Shown here: positions 26,107 to 35,314 of the stretch, piece after piece | Numbering within the stretch: position 1 is the stretch's first letter | How the letters are laid out: each line of letters begins with the position of its first letter | Assembly: GCA_020073385.1 (NCBI GenBank) | Contig: JAIQFH010000001.1 | Coordinates: 434,001 to 498,000, forward strand | Direction: 5' to 3' | Origin: Terriglobia bacterium | GTDB taxonomy: Bacteria; Acidobacteriota; Terriglobia; Terriglobales; Acidobacteriaceae | Length of the DNA: 64,000 bases | Translations under genes and position numbers: made by a program | Notes under the pieces: generated by a model | What the model was told of the DNA's origin: nothing | Databases searched by the model: none | The model's input: only the letters and a program-made list of their open reading frames with translations

Positions 26107-27660
26107 CTATGCTTCTTCCTGGTAGGTCTCAACCAAAGCCATCGAAATCTCGTCTTCCTGGTTGGCCACCAACTGGCCCACATCCCACGCTCGGTGAGTC
26201 CAGAACGCCCAAGCCAAGCCAATTCCGTAAACCACGCCACCAATTACAAGTTGTACCAGCAGATCGGGCAAGTGATGCGGGATGTACCACCGCCGCATCA
26301 ACAAAAGGCACGCCACCAAAGGAACGCTCAACAAAAGCGGCAGCAGGAAAGCTTGCGACAGGTAGGTTCTGAGTTTGATCCCCAGAAGATTGCAGAGGTG
26401 ACGCGGCAGGAAGAAGATCATCGAACAGGCAAGGGGAATCGCAGTTCCGATCGCGTCTCCGAGAATTCCGTAGTGCCGGACTAAAATGACGCTCAGGATC
26501 AGATTCGAAATCCCCTCTGCCAGAACAACGAACGCCCACGTGCGATGCTTCGCCATTCCCCACAGCGTCCGCCCCGACGCAGATTGCGCCAGCATCAAGG
26601 TTGTCGGATAGAGCAGCACCAACAGTACGGGATAGCTCTGCGCTACGTACTTCGCGCCCATCCACGCTTCGATCACAGATTTACCCAGGAGAGTGAGCAC
26701 CGCGGTAATAGGAAATATGATGAACGCGCAGGCACGATTTCCCACCACGAAAATCTTGCGCAGCCCGTCGAGGTCGCCTTTCGCCTGCGACTGGCTCGAC
26801 ATCGGAATAAAAATTTGTGCCAGGCTGCTTACGACCTCCGAGGAGTAGTCCACCAGGCGCGAACCGATGGTGAAGAAAGTGATGGCGGATGCTCCTACAA
26901 ACGTACCAATCACCATCGCATCCGTCTTGAACCGCAGCCGGCCCCCTACGATGATCAGAAATGTCGTACCGCTGTAGCCGGCAATCAGCTTCAGAGTGGT
27001 CCGGTTCACAAACTGCGGATTGATCCGCAGTTTCAGATGCCGAAACGCAACCGTCGCGTTTACCATCTGATTGATGAGAGGAAGCACGACTGTGATGAAT
27101 GCGACTGAGAGCAGTCCGCCGCCATGCTGCAGTGCAATCACAATCAGAACTGTTCGCAGGATGGTGGAGGCAATGTTCGTGAAATTCAGAACATAGAATC
27201 GCTGCAGCCCTTCCAGAATTCCGCTGAAGACTCCGAGTGGAAATCCCAGTGACACCGAAGCCCCGACCATTACCAGCAGCCAGCGCGCGGTCGTCACAAA
27301 CTCCGGCTGGATCTTGAAAATCGAGTTTACGAAGTATGCCGCGACCAGTGTGATCGACATGGCCACAGCGCCAATTGCGCCGTAGCTGAACATCGCCGTA
27401 TTCACCAGTCGGTTCAGCTCATCGTATTCCCCGGTCGCCGAGTACTTCGCCACGTACCGAACGATCGAAGACCGAATCCCAAGATCGAAAAGCCCGTAAT
27501 AGCCGGTGACAGAAAAGATCAGAATCCAGAGACCAAACGCTTCATCCCCGAGATGATGAACGATAAACGGCGAGAGGATGAAGCCGGTCACAACGTTGAC
27601 GCCAAGCGAAAACCAGCTCGACGAAACGTTCTTGAGAATCTGGCCCTTGTTGAATTTCAT
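26107..27660 (-). CDS. Polysaccharide/O-antigen flippase (Wzx-like, MOP superfamily)
   Basis: The 517-residue product has 12-14 hydrophobic segments and the start typical of lipopolysaccharide repeat-unit flippases (SSSWFSLGVNVVTGFILSPF). Wzx proteins turn undecaprenyl-linked oligosaccharides to the periplasmic side of the inner membrane. Its ATG overlaps the NRPS stop codon (ATGA junction), and the sulfotransferase start follows 25 bp after its stop. This supports co-expression of lipid-linked assembly, sulfation and the NRPS. A Wzy polymerase was not recognised in the window, although the GT39-like protein at 36129-37817 is the nearest large membrane protein. Confidence 0.9.
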   Translation of the reverse strand: MKFNKGQILKNVSSSWFSLGVNVVTGFILSPFIVHHLGDEAFGLWILIFSVTGYYGLFDLGIRSSIVRYVAKYSATGEYDELNRLVNTAMFSYGAIGAVAMSITLVAAYFVNSIFKIQPEFVTTARWLLVMVGASVSLGFPLGVFSGILEGLQRFYVLNFTNIASTILRTVLIVIALQHGGGLLSVAFITVVLPLINQMVNATVAFRHLKLRINPQFVNRTTLKLIAGYSGTTFLIIVGGRLRFKTDAMVIGTFVGASAITFFTIGSRLVDYSSEVVSSLAQIFIPMSSQSQAKGDLDGLRKIFVVGNRACAFIIFPITAVLTLLGKSVIEAWMGAKYVAQSYPVLLVLLYPTTLMLAQSASGRTLWGMAKHRTWAFVVLAEGISNLILSVILVRHYGILGDAIGTAIPLACSMIFFLPRHLCNLLGIKLRTYLSQAFLLPLLLSVPLVACLLLMRRWYIPHHLPDLLVQLVIGGVVYGIGLAWAFWTHRAWDVGQLVANQEDEISMALVETYQEEA

Positions 27661-30600
27661 GCGTCCTGCTGCCCCGGTGCCGACGCCGCCAAAGTTTCTT
27701 CACGGCTCGCGTCCGTGAGTTGCGTCATGTGTTCCGCCAGCTTCCTGCCAAAAATCGCCACATGCGGCTCGCGCAGAATCTCGGCATGATGAAACTCAAC
27801 TTCGTGGATGGTGACGCCGCCTTCGCTTCTCTCGGCCCAGCCCATCTGCGGATCGTTGATGTAATAGAACGGCTGCTTCGGCCGCTTGAACAAGACTACC
27901 GGCGCTCGAAAGCGGGAGGGCGTGTAGTCCTCCGGCCAATACGTCTGCCGCCAATCGGTACGCGCCGGCTTGGATCCGGCCAGATTCTGAACTTTATTTC
28001 CGGCGGCGCGTGTGTACGAGGCGAGCCGCTCGGCAAGACTGAGACGCTTCATCTCGCGCATGCGTTGGCCGTAATAGAAGATCTTCCACAGAAGGCGATT
28101 CTGACTGTGCTGCAGCACCCACGTATCGAAGATCGCGAACAGCCCGACCTCCTCACCCTCTGATTCGAGCTTGTGCACGATCTGTTCGGCAATGTGCGTT
28201 CCGTCGCAGAGCCCGCCCAGGCAATAAGGCCCATGCGGCTGCACCGAGCGCATCGCTGCCACGTACTCGTCGGTCAAAGCACGCATCTCCTGTTCTGAGT
28301 ACGGACGTTTGCCGAGTGTCACCGGAGAGTGTCCCTGGACTTTGTAGACCGTCTGTTCAGGTCCCATATGCCGCGCGAGCATAGCGTAGCCCAGCGACTC
28401 CTCGCCCGGAGGCACGATGGCAAAGAACGGCACGCGGCTGCCGTCTCCGTGCTTAATCTCCATCAACACGGGATTGCGATCGAGCTCCGATCCAAATGCA
28501 ACCAGCTTTGCCAGAGATTCGACGGTGGCGCCGCGGAACATTGCGGATAGGGCAACCTGCCGTCCTGTCGCCTCGTGAATCTGCGCCAGTAGACGCCCCG
28601 CCAGCAGCGAATGCCCACCGAGATCGAAGAAATTGTCAGTCACTCCCACTGTGGGAAGCCCAAGAACCTTGGCGAATAGAGACGCCACCATCGATTCAAT
28701 ATCGTTTCGAGGCGCCACTCGCTTTGTTTCATCGCGTTGTTCCAGGGGCGGTACCGGCAAAGCTTTGCGATCTACTTTGCCGCTGGTCGTCATCGGAAAC
28801 TTCTCCACGAAGACGAACCTCGAGGGCACCATGTATTCCGGCAGCCGATCCTCCAGTTCCCTGCGCAAAAGCTCGGCATCGGGCTCCCGCTCGGGTCCGG
28901 CAATAAGATATGCGACTAGCCGCTTATCTCCCGGCTGATCCTCTCGTACCACAACCACCGCCTGCAGAACTCCTTCGCAGCGGCCCAGCACTGATTCGAT
29001 CTCGCCGAGTTCGATACGCAGCCCGCGGAGTTTCACCTGAAAATCCGTGCGCCCGAGGTACTCAATGTTCCCGTCAGAAAGGTAGCGTGCCAAGTCGCCA
29101 GTCTTGTACAAACGCGCGCCAGTCTCCTGACTGAATGGATCTCGAATAAATTTCTCCGCCGCAAGCTCGGGACGGTTCAGGTATCCGCGCGCCAACTGGA
29201 TTCCGCCAATATGCAACTCCCCGGGCACACCGATCGGAGTTGGCTCAAGATTTGAATCGAGAATGTAGATCTGTGTATTTGCGATTGGCCGCCCGATGGG
29301 AACGATCGACCGATCACTATCCGGCATGCACGGCCAGTAAGTCACATCAACCGCGGCTTCCGTTGGGCCATAGAGATTGTGCAGTTCCGCATCAATCCGT
29401 TCGAAGAAGCGCTGCTGCAATTCGAGGGACAGCGCCTCGCCGCTCGCGAAAACCTGGCGCACGCTACCGCAGCGTTCCAGCCCCGCTGCCTCAAGGAAAA
29501 TGCTGAGCATGGAGGGAACGAAGTGAAGGGTAGTGATCCCCTGTTCGGCGACGATATCCACCAGGTATGCCGGATCGCGATGTCCCCCCGGCTGCGCCAC
29601 AACCAAGGTTGCTCCGGTTAACAACGGCCAGAAGAACTCCCACACCGAAACATCGAAGCTGAAGGGAGTCTTCTGGAGAACGCGGTCCTTGCCCGTCAGT
29701 TGGTACATCTCCTGCATCCACAGCAGCCGGTTCACAATGCCTTCGTGGACATTGGGTACACCCTTCGGCTTGCCCGTCGATCCGGAGGTGTAGATCGCGT
29801 ACGCGAGATTCTTGCCTCCGACCGCCGCAGCAGGGTTCTCCGTGATCTCGTTCTGTATAGAAGGCCAATCGTGGTCCAGGCGGAAAACGTTCTTTGCGCC
29901 AACAGGTAGTCGATCGAGCAGATGAGACTGTGTCAGGACCACTGGAGCATTGGCGTCGGCCAACATCATTTCCAGCCGATCCTTCGGATATTCCGGATCG
30001 AGAGGAACATAAGCCCCGCCAGCCTTCATGGAAGCAAGAAGGGCAATCACGAGCTCGATTGACCGCTCGGCGCAGACTCCCACAAGGACGTCCGGTCCAA
30101 CGCCATTCTTCTGCAGGTGACGCGCCAGCTGGTTGGCTCGGGAATTTAACTCCCGATAGGTCAGCCGCTCCGATTCATAGATTAATGCCACCGCATCGGG
30201 AGTCTTCTCAACCTGCGCCTCAATCAACCGGTGCAGTGGAGTATCTCGTGGATACTCCACCCGAGTGTCGTTCCATTCGACGAGCAACCGATGGCGCTCT
30301 GCCTCGCCCAGTATCGGCAGCCGGGAAATCGCGACATTCGGATCGGCAACGGCACTTTCCAAAAAGACGCGAAAATGCTCTGTCATTCGCGTGATGGTCT
30401 CTTCGTCGAAGAGGTCCGTGCTATAGCTGAAGCGGCCAGCGAGTTCGCCATCGCTCTCCTGAAACGCCACTCGAAGATCGAACGGTTCCGCCGGACTCTC
30501 AATTTCAAATATTGTCACTGTGGGTCTGACGTCCGAATCTTCCTCCCGCATATCAAACCGGACCTGAAAGAGCGGATGACGGCTCATATCACGGTCCAGA

Positions 30601-31610
30601 CGCAGTTCCGCTAACAAAGCCTCGAAGGGAATTCCCTGGTGCGTGAGAGCGTCCCCGACCACTTCACGGACTCGCGAAACAAACTCGACGAAACTGCATT
30701 CGCCGGGAACCTTCGTGCGCAGCGCAACCATGTTTTCCAGCGGCCCGACCACTCCTCGACTCTCTGGCTGAACCCTGCCTGGCAGCCCAGTTCCGACAAT
30801 CAAATCTTCCTGTCCCGTATAACGCGCTAGGAGGACTTGGAAGGCAGCGACCAGTGTGATGAAAAGTGTCACGTCGAATTTCTGACTGAGCTCTCGCAGT
30901 CGTTGCATCAGCGGGCGATCGATTCGCATCGTCTGGCTCGCGCCTCGAAATGACTGCGTGGCCGGCCGTGCACGGTCGGTGGGAAGGTCGAGGCTCGAAG
31001 GTGAGCCCGCCAGCTGCGCCTTCCAGTAGAAGAGATCATCTGCAGCGAGCGGCAGGGAAGCCAGATCACGATACTGGAGAACTTCGGCCGATTCCGGTTG
31101 TCGCCCGTTTGTGAGCGCGCCGTAGAGGGCTATGACATCATTCACCAGAATTCGCAGAGAATGTGCGTCGCACACCATGCGGTGAGCGACAAAGAGAACC
31201 ATATGCTCTGAGTCTGACGAGACAACCTGCGTAGCGCGGAGGGCGGGACCATCTGCCAGATCGAACCCCTTCGCGATCTCCTGCCCGATCAACTGGGAAA
31301 CTCGACTAGTCCGGTCGGCCTCGCCCAGTTGTCGCAGATCGACATGCGCAAGAACAACCCTGGCCGCCGGCGAGAAAATCTGCCTGGGTCCCCCGTTGAC
31401 CACGCGAAATCCGGAGGCCAGGACCTCATGCCGCCGCAGTAGCGCGTTCAGCGCAGCCTCCAGAGCAACGGAGTCAAGTGTGCCCGTCCAACGCGCTCCG
31501 ACCCCGATGTTCCCGAGTCCTTTGCCGGGATGCAGTTGTTCCAGCACCCAAAGCCGCTGCTGCGCAGCCGATAAAGGTAACTCACACGCGCTCAACTGGT
31601 CGTTCCCCAT
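27657..31610 (-). CDS. Single-module nonribosomal peptide synthetase, C-A-PCP-TE, serine-type code
   Basis: The 1317-residue product has a condensation domain (about 1-440), an adenylation domain (about 455-970: AIYTSGSTGKPKGVP, LYGPTEAAVD, TSGKVDRKAL), a carrier domain with FDLGGHSLLAGR (near 1030) and a thioesterase (about 1056-1317). Specificity positions read by eye give D-V-W-H-F-S-L-V-D-K, the EntF serine code. The condensation motif is HRMVCDA (143-149), so the second, catalytic His of HHxxxDG is Arg. The thioesterase nucleophile elbow is GLCDG, with Cys1135 in place of Ser, Asp1162, and His1275 or His1283 as partners. It overlaps the flippase gene by 4 bp and follows the phosphopantetheinyl transferase gene by 32 bp. 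The product is unknown. Confidence 0.92.
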   Translation of the reverse strand: MGNDQLSACELPLSAAQQRLWVLEQLHPGKGLGNIGVGARWTGTLDSVALEAALNALLRRHEVLASGFRVVNGGPRQIFSPAARVVLAHVDLRQLGEADRTSRVSQLIGQEIAKGFDLADGPALRATQVVSSDSEHMVLFVAHRMVCDAHSLRILVNDVIALYGALTNGRQPESAEVLQYRDLASLPLAADDLFYWKAQLAGSPSSLDLPTDRARPATQSFRGASQTMRIDRPLMQRLRELSQKFDVTLFITLVAAFQVLLARYTGQEDLIVGTGLPGRVQPESRGVVGPLENMVALRTKVPGECSFVEFVSRVREVVGDALTHQGIPFEALLAELRLDRDMSRHPLFQVRFDMREEDSDVRPTVTIFEIESPAEPFDLRVAFQESDGELAGRFSYSTDLFDEETITRMTEHFRVFLESAVADPNVAISRLPILGEAERHRLLVEWNDTRVEYPRDTPLHRLIEAQVEKTPDAVALIYESERLTYRELNSRANQLARHLQKNGVGPDVLVGVCAERSIELVIALLASMKAGGAYVPLDPEYPKDRLEMMLADANAPVVLTQSHLLDRLPVGAKNVFRLDHDWPSIQNEITENPAAAVGGKNLAYAIYTSGSTGKPKGVPNVHEGIVNRLLWMQEMYQLTGKDRVLQKTPFSFDVSVWEFFWPLLTGATLVVAQPGGHRDPAYLVDIVAEQGITTLHFVPSMLSIFLEAAGLERCGSVRQVFASGEALSLELQQRFFERIDAELHNLYGPTEAAVDVTYWPCMPDSDRSIVPIGRPIANTQIYILDSNLEPTPIGVPGELHIGGIQLARGYLNRPELAAEKFIRDPFSQETGARLYKTGDLARYLSDGNIEYLGRTDFQVKLRGLRIELGEIESVLGRCEGVLQAVVVVREDQPGDKRLVAYLIAGPEREPDAELLRRELEDRLPEYMVPSRFVFVEKFPMTTSGKVDRKALPVPPLEQRDETKRVAPRNDIESMVASLFAKVLGLPTVGVTDNFFDLGGHSLLAGRLLAQIHEATGRQVALSAMFRGATVESLAKLVAFGSELDRNPVLMEIKHGDGSRVPFFAIVPPGEESLGYAMLARHMGPEQTVYKVQGHSPVTLGKRPYSEQEMRALTDEYVAAMRSVQPHGPYCLGGLCDGTHIAEQIVHKLESEGEEVGLFAIFDTWVLQHSQNRLLWKIFYYGQRMREMKRLSLAERLASYTRAAGNKVQNLAGSKPARTDWRQTYWPEDYTPSRFRAPVVLFKRPKQPFYYINDPQMGWAERSEGGVTIHEVEFHHAEILREPHVAIFGRKLAEHMTQLTDASREETLAASAPGQQDA

Positions 31611-31642
31611 AGTGTCTTAAGAGTGCAGCCCGAAGCCTCGAC

Positions 31643-32383
31643 CTACTGGCTCCCCTCGCGAGTTGCCACTGCCACTGCCGCCGCAAAGCCGGAACCGATC
31701 GGTATATCGCAGATCGTCCACCGCGCAGCCTCATCCGCATCCGGCCGGGTTGCGAGAAGTGCATCTCGATCACCCTCAACGATGGAGACGTCGAATTGGT
31801 GCAGCGGCAGCGAAAGTCCTTCGCCTTTCGCTTTGATATAGGCTTCCTTCCTCGTCCAGCATCGGAAAAAAGCGGCCTGCAATTCATCCCCGCCCAAAGG
31901 CCTCAGGGCCTGACGCTCGTGTTCAGAAAAAAAACGCTCCGCCAGCCGTTCCGCCTCGACTTCTCGGCCAACGTTCTCCACGTCCACCCCAATGGCACGT
32001 TGCTTCACAAACGCCATAAGTGCCAGACCATTTGTATGGGAGACGTTGAAAGACAAGCCGCTCTCGCCCTCGAGGGCCGGCTTGCCATGGCCCGCATAGC
32101 GGAAACGTATATCTTGCGGAGTACTTCCAAGATATTGAGCCAGCAGAGAACGCAACGTTCCCCGAGTCAGGACAAACTCGTTGCGCGGCCGTTCGACACG
32201 GAATCGGCGCGCCCTCTCTTGCTCTTCGATCGAGAGCAGTTCGTAACAGGCGCTTACTTCGGCACCGGGGGCATCGAGCCGGCGTTGCCACAAATGCACA
32301 GCGCCCGAGCCTGGTTCAGACGGAGACCCGATCTTCGTTGCGTCCCAAACCTCGCCGATCCGCACCTCCGTCTTCGATCCCAT
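31643..32383 (-). CDS. 4'-phosphopantetheinyl transferase (Sfp/Gsp type)
   Basis: From the ATG at 32383 the product is 246 residues; two in-frame GTG codons lie just upstream. It has the family signatures GVDVENVG and FFRCWTRKEAYIKAKGEGL, with the Mg-binding Asp and Glu of the first and the Trp-x-x-Lys-Glu of the second. It moves phosphopantetheine from CoA to the conserved serine of carrier domains. The NRPS gene starts 32 bp downstream on the same strand, so it is the probable dedicated activator of that carrier domain. The length fits the Sfp class rather than the short AcpS class. Confidence 0.92.
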   Translation of the reverse strand: MGSKTEVRIGEVWDATKIGSPSEPGSGAVHLWQRRLDAPGAEVSACYELLSIEEQERARRFRVERPRNEFVLTRGTLRSLLAQYLGSTPQDIRFRYAGHGKPALEGESGLSFNVSHTNGLALMAFVKQRAIGVDVENVGREVEAERLAERFFSEHERQALRPLGGDELQAAFFRCWTRKEAYIKAKGEGLSLPLHQFDVSIVEGDRDALLATRPDADEAARWTICDIPIGSGFAAAVAVATREGSQ

Positions 32384-32601
32384 CACCACGCAGCTTTATC
32401 CGTCCTTGTCATGTGAAACTCTTCGAGCAGATGCCCACGTCGGTGTCCATAAGCTATATCGAGAGTATCTCTCGATCATTGCAGCCACTCACGGATCAAT
32501 ATGACTCTGCTCGAGATCGCTATATTCCTCAGCATGGTCGCGGATGGCGCTCAAGCAATCCCGGCCGCGCGCGAATCCTCAAGCCGGTCGGGAGGAGCCC
32601 C

Positions 32602-32991
32602 TCAGTGCTTCCGGGCGCCGGATGCACTCGATTGATTACGGGGAGGGTGGTAGCCGAAGTTGATGCTGGAGCTATGTCGTGTTGGCTCAGAATGAATGTG
32701 TGGTGACTGCCCGGCCGCCTTGGCGTTCCGTTGCCTTGACTGCGCCTGAAGATGCATCGAATTCTGATGCTCGAGCCGTTCAACCTCTTTTTCGTGTGCA
32801 GACTGCGATTTCGACTGTAAAACGGCGGGGCCGCTCGACCGCGCGTGTCCCGCATCTACGTTTTGCGCCTGCGCGTGGCGCGGATGTGGCGAAGTCGTGT
32901 GGAACTTCTTGGGAGGGTTGTCTGTTCCCCAGGAAGCCGACACCAGAAGCAGTAGTATGCAGATTGTCATTCCAGCATTTTTCATCGCCAT
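32602..32991 (-). CDS. Small secreted His/Gln/Ser-rich protein
   Basis: The 129-residue product begins MAMKNAGMTICILLLLVSASWG, a clean signal peptide. The mature part is polar and low-complexity, rich in His, Ser, Gln and Arg, with no cysteine and no recognised domain. GGGAG lies 5 nt before the first ATG; the second ATG (third codon) is an alternative start. It begins 7 bp downstream of the sulfotransferase at 32999 and is followed by a 218 bp gap before the phosphopantetheinyl transferase gene. A basic, His-rich secreted protein beside sulfation genes could bind an anionic polymer or metals, but that is speculation. Confidence 0.6.
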   Translation of the reverse strand: MAMKNAGMTICILLLLVSASWGTDNPPKKFHTTSPHPRHAQAQNVDAGHARSSGPAVLQSKSQSAHEKEVERLEHQNSMHLQAQSRQRNAKAAGQSPHIHSEPTRHSSSINFGYHPPRNQSSASGARKH

Positions 32992-32998
32992 AGTCTCC

Positions 32999-34153
32999 CT
33001 ACGGTTGTCCCGCCATCCTACCCACGGTTGATCTTTCCCCGGCTAAGTCGCAATTTGCTTGGGCTTGCGCCGCAACCCGCATCCGCTCGGCCGCGCTCTC
33101 ATCCACCAAGACAATGTCGTCCACGTCTTTCGAAGTCAGAGGTTTCCGCAGCGCTCGCAGCACGCTGTTCTTCTTCGACTGGAGCTTCGATTCGAAGAAG
33201 TTGCGGTATAGCTGGCGATTCCATGCCCGATACAGCGGATTGCAATCCTCATGGCCTGTGGTCGCCAGTTCGTATCCAAGCTCGGTGAGCGTGCCGCCTA
33301 CCAACCCCTCAATCCTGGTGAGTTGCTCGCGAGTTAACTGCTGTTTCCATCGCGCAATGGGATTAAAGTTTTCTTCACCCGAGCGTCGAAATGAACTATT
33401 CGGTTTCGCCACCGCGCCAACCCGGTTTTCCAGGATGCGATCGTAGTCCAGATCATGCTCCAGAAATGCACTCAGTGTTCGAAGAACCGAACGGGGGTCG
33501 CGCACCAGTTCTTCGAAGTGAATTTCAATGTAATCATCCCCCAACTCGGTGCCCGCAGCCTTTCCTTTGTTGATTATCCACTCCCAATAAAGGGCCGCGC
33601 CCTCTGGCGTTTCGCGCTCCTTCCACGGAAATGGCCGGATATATCGTTTCTGCGAAAGCGAGACGCTCACGTCACGCCCGTCACGAATCATGTGGATCAC
33701 AAGTGCGTCAGGGATCGTCTTTTTGATCTGCCGCAGGTGAAGAATCTCTTCCGGAGCATTCCCAGCCCAGCGGCGCGCACCTTGCTGCCGGGCCATTTCC
33801 TCCATCACGATTCGCAAAAAATCACCCGCGTTACGGCAATCGTTCAGAATCCTTGATTCCACATCGTTGCGATTCAGTCCGGAAACCCGAAACAAACTGC
33901 TGCCGAGCCATACCTGCCACATCTTTTCCCGGTTTTTGCGGACCGCCAAGTCACCAAATCGTGGCGCCAAGAGATTGAAAACATTAGATTCACCCAGATA
34001 GAGTGCAAATCCCCCGGCTGAAAGCAGCATGTCGTAGAGGAGGGTAGTGCCAGAACGTGCGCTTCCAACCACAAAGACCGGGGCACAACTCCTGCTTCTG
34101 ACGTGTGGGGCCGATTCCAAGTGCAAAACCTCAGCGATGTGTCGGATGCGCAA
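32999..34153 (-). CDS. Sulfotransferase family protein (Sulfotransfer_3-like)
   Basis: The 384-residue product has the 5'-phosphosulfate loop VGSARSGTTLLYDML (about 29-43) and the 3'-phosphate site VIHMIRDGRDVSVSLSQ (near 155). Its sequence differs from the tandem pair at 24313-26081: SARSGTT instead of YPRSGNT, and a longer C-terminal basic tail. It probably belongs to a different sulfotransferase branch with another acceptor. No signal peptide is visible. It begins the leftward run and is separated by 130 bp from the GT2 gene upstream. Together with the PAPS synthase and CysQ it completes a sulfation module. Confidence 0.9.
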   Translation of the reverse strand: MRIRHIAEVLHLESAPHVRSRSCAPVFVVGSARSGTTLLYDMLLSAGGFALYLGESNVFNLLAPRFGDLAVRKNREKMWQVWLGSSLFRVSGLNRNDVESRILNDCRNAGDFLRIVMEEMARQQGARRWAGNAPEEILHLRQIKKTIPDALVIHMIRDGRDVSVSLSQKRYIRPFPWKERETPEGAALYWEWIINKGKAAGTELGDDYIEIHFEELVRDPRSVLRTLSAFLEHDLDYDRILENRVGAVAKPNSSFRRSGEENFNPIARWKQQLTREQLTRIEGLVGGTLTELGYELATTGHEDCNPLYRAWNRQLYRNFFESKLQSKKNSVLRALRKPLTSKDVDDIVLVDESAAERMRVAAQAQANCDLAGERSTVGRMAGQP

Positions 34154-34283
34154 ATCGGAGCCGGGGAAGCCCCTTTAGGGCTATTATAGCAACCGTCCAA
34201 CCGATATCCTACGCCCTTCTTTTACCCTAACTCCCTGCCTAACAATAGTTTGGCGGCTTGCGCGGAAAGCCCTAGTTTGATGT

Positions 34284-35090
34284 TTAAGTCGGGCCTGCTG
34301 TTGCCGCGTGGGATGCGTAATACGGCTCGCGCTCGGTTTCGAGTTTGCGGCCCTGCTGGCTGAATCGCGGCAGGTGCAGGAGACCAATTTTCTGGGCCGC
34401 GAACTGCAAGGTTGTCGCCAGCACCTCCAGCCCGTACTTCACGCTGCGGCGGAAGTTGATCGACGACGCTTCCTCGAAATACTTCGTCGGGCAAGACACT
34501 TCGCCGATGCGGAATCCGAAGTGCACGCATTGCGCCAGCATCTGGTTGTCGAAGACAAAGTCGTCGGAATTCTCCAGCAATGGCAACTCGGTCAGCACCT
34601 GGCGGCTGAAGGCGCGATACCCTGTGTGGTACTCAGAAAGCTTTACCCCTAGAAACAGATTCTCAAACGCGGTCAGCAGGCGGTTGGAGATGTACTTGTA
34701 GAGCGGCATGCCGCCCATCAGTGCCCTGCCTCCGATAATGCGCGAACCAAGCACCACATCGTAAACGTCATAGGCCACCATGCTTGCCATTGCCGTAATC
34801 AGCAGTGGCGTGTACTGGTAGTCGGGGTGCAGCATGATGACAACATCCGCGCCCGCGGCTAAAGCCTCGCGGTAGCAGGTTTGCTGATTCCGTCCGTACC
34901 CATAATTGCGATCATGCTGGAAGACGAGCAGCCCCAACTGGCGGGCTAACGCGACGGTCTGGTCGCGGCTGTGATCGTCGACCAGGATGAGGATGTCGAC
35001 CAGATCCGGGATCTCTCCCACCGTGGCCTCGAGAGTCTTCTCCGCGTTATACGCGGGCATGACGACAGCGATGTGTTTGCCGTTGATCAT
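34284..35090 (-). CDS. GT2-family glycosyltransferase (dolichyl-phosphate-mannose synthase-like)
   Basis: The 268-residue product has the GT-A fold start [49 protein letters not shown], and an HPDYQYTP segment in place of the usual D-x-D, followed by SRIIGG. A C-terminal basic and hydrophobic region may contact the membrane surface but no strong transmembrane helix is present. Such enzymes load a sugar on polyprenyl phosphate or extend a lipid-linked oligosaccharide. It stands alone, leftward, with its promoter probably in the 35091-35314 spacer shared with the divergent GT2 gene. Confidence 0.88.
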   Translation of the reverse strand: MINGKHIAVVMPAYNAEKTLEATVGEIPDLVDILILVDDHSRDQTVALARQLGLLVFQHDRNYGYGRNQQTCYREALAAGADVVIMLHPDYQYTPLLITAMASMVAYDVYDVVLGSRIIGGRALMGGMPLYKYISNRLLTAFENLFLGVKLSEYHTGYRAFSRQVLTELPLLENSDDFVFDNQMLAQCVHFGFRIGEVSCPTKYFEEASSINFRRSVKYGLEVLATTLQFAAQKIGLLHLPRFSQQGRKLETEREPYYASHAATAGPT

Positions 35091-35314
35091 GGGAATACTT
35101 CGGGAGGTACTTCGTTAGTTTAGCCGAGAATCAGATTCGCGGCGATGCCTGCTAGTAATCGCGCTTCAGTAACACTGGAGGCCCGAGAATCTGTCGAAAT
35201 TCGACCTGCATTTTTCGCCCCCGTTTCGCTTTCACCATTGCACAGGCAGTGTGGTTAAATAGAGTTCCAGGCGTGAATTCTCTCGAGACTCTCCCTCGGC
35301 ATAAGGATCCGGCA

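Noticed and set aside
27657-31610. Enterobactin-type siderophore synthetase
   Set aside because: The domain order and serine code agree with EntF, but no dihydroxybenzoate genes or siderophore transport genes are present, and the condensation and thioesterase residues differ.
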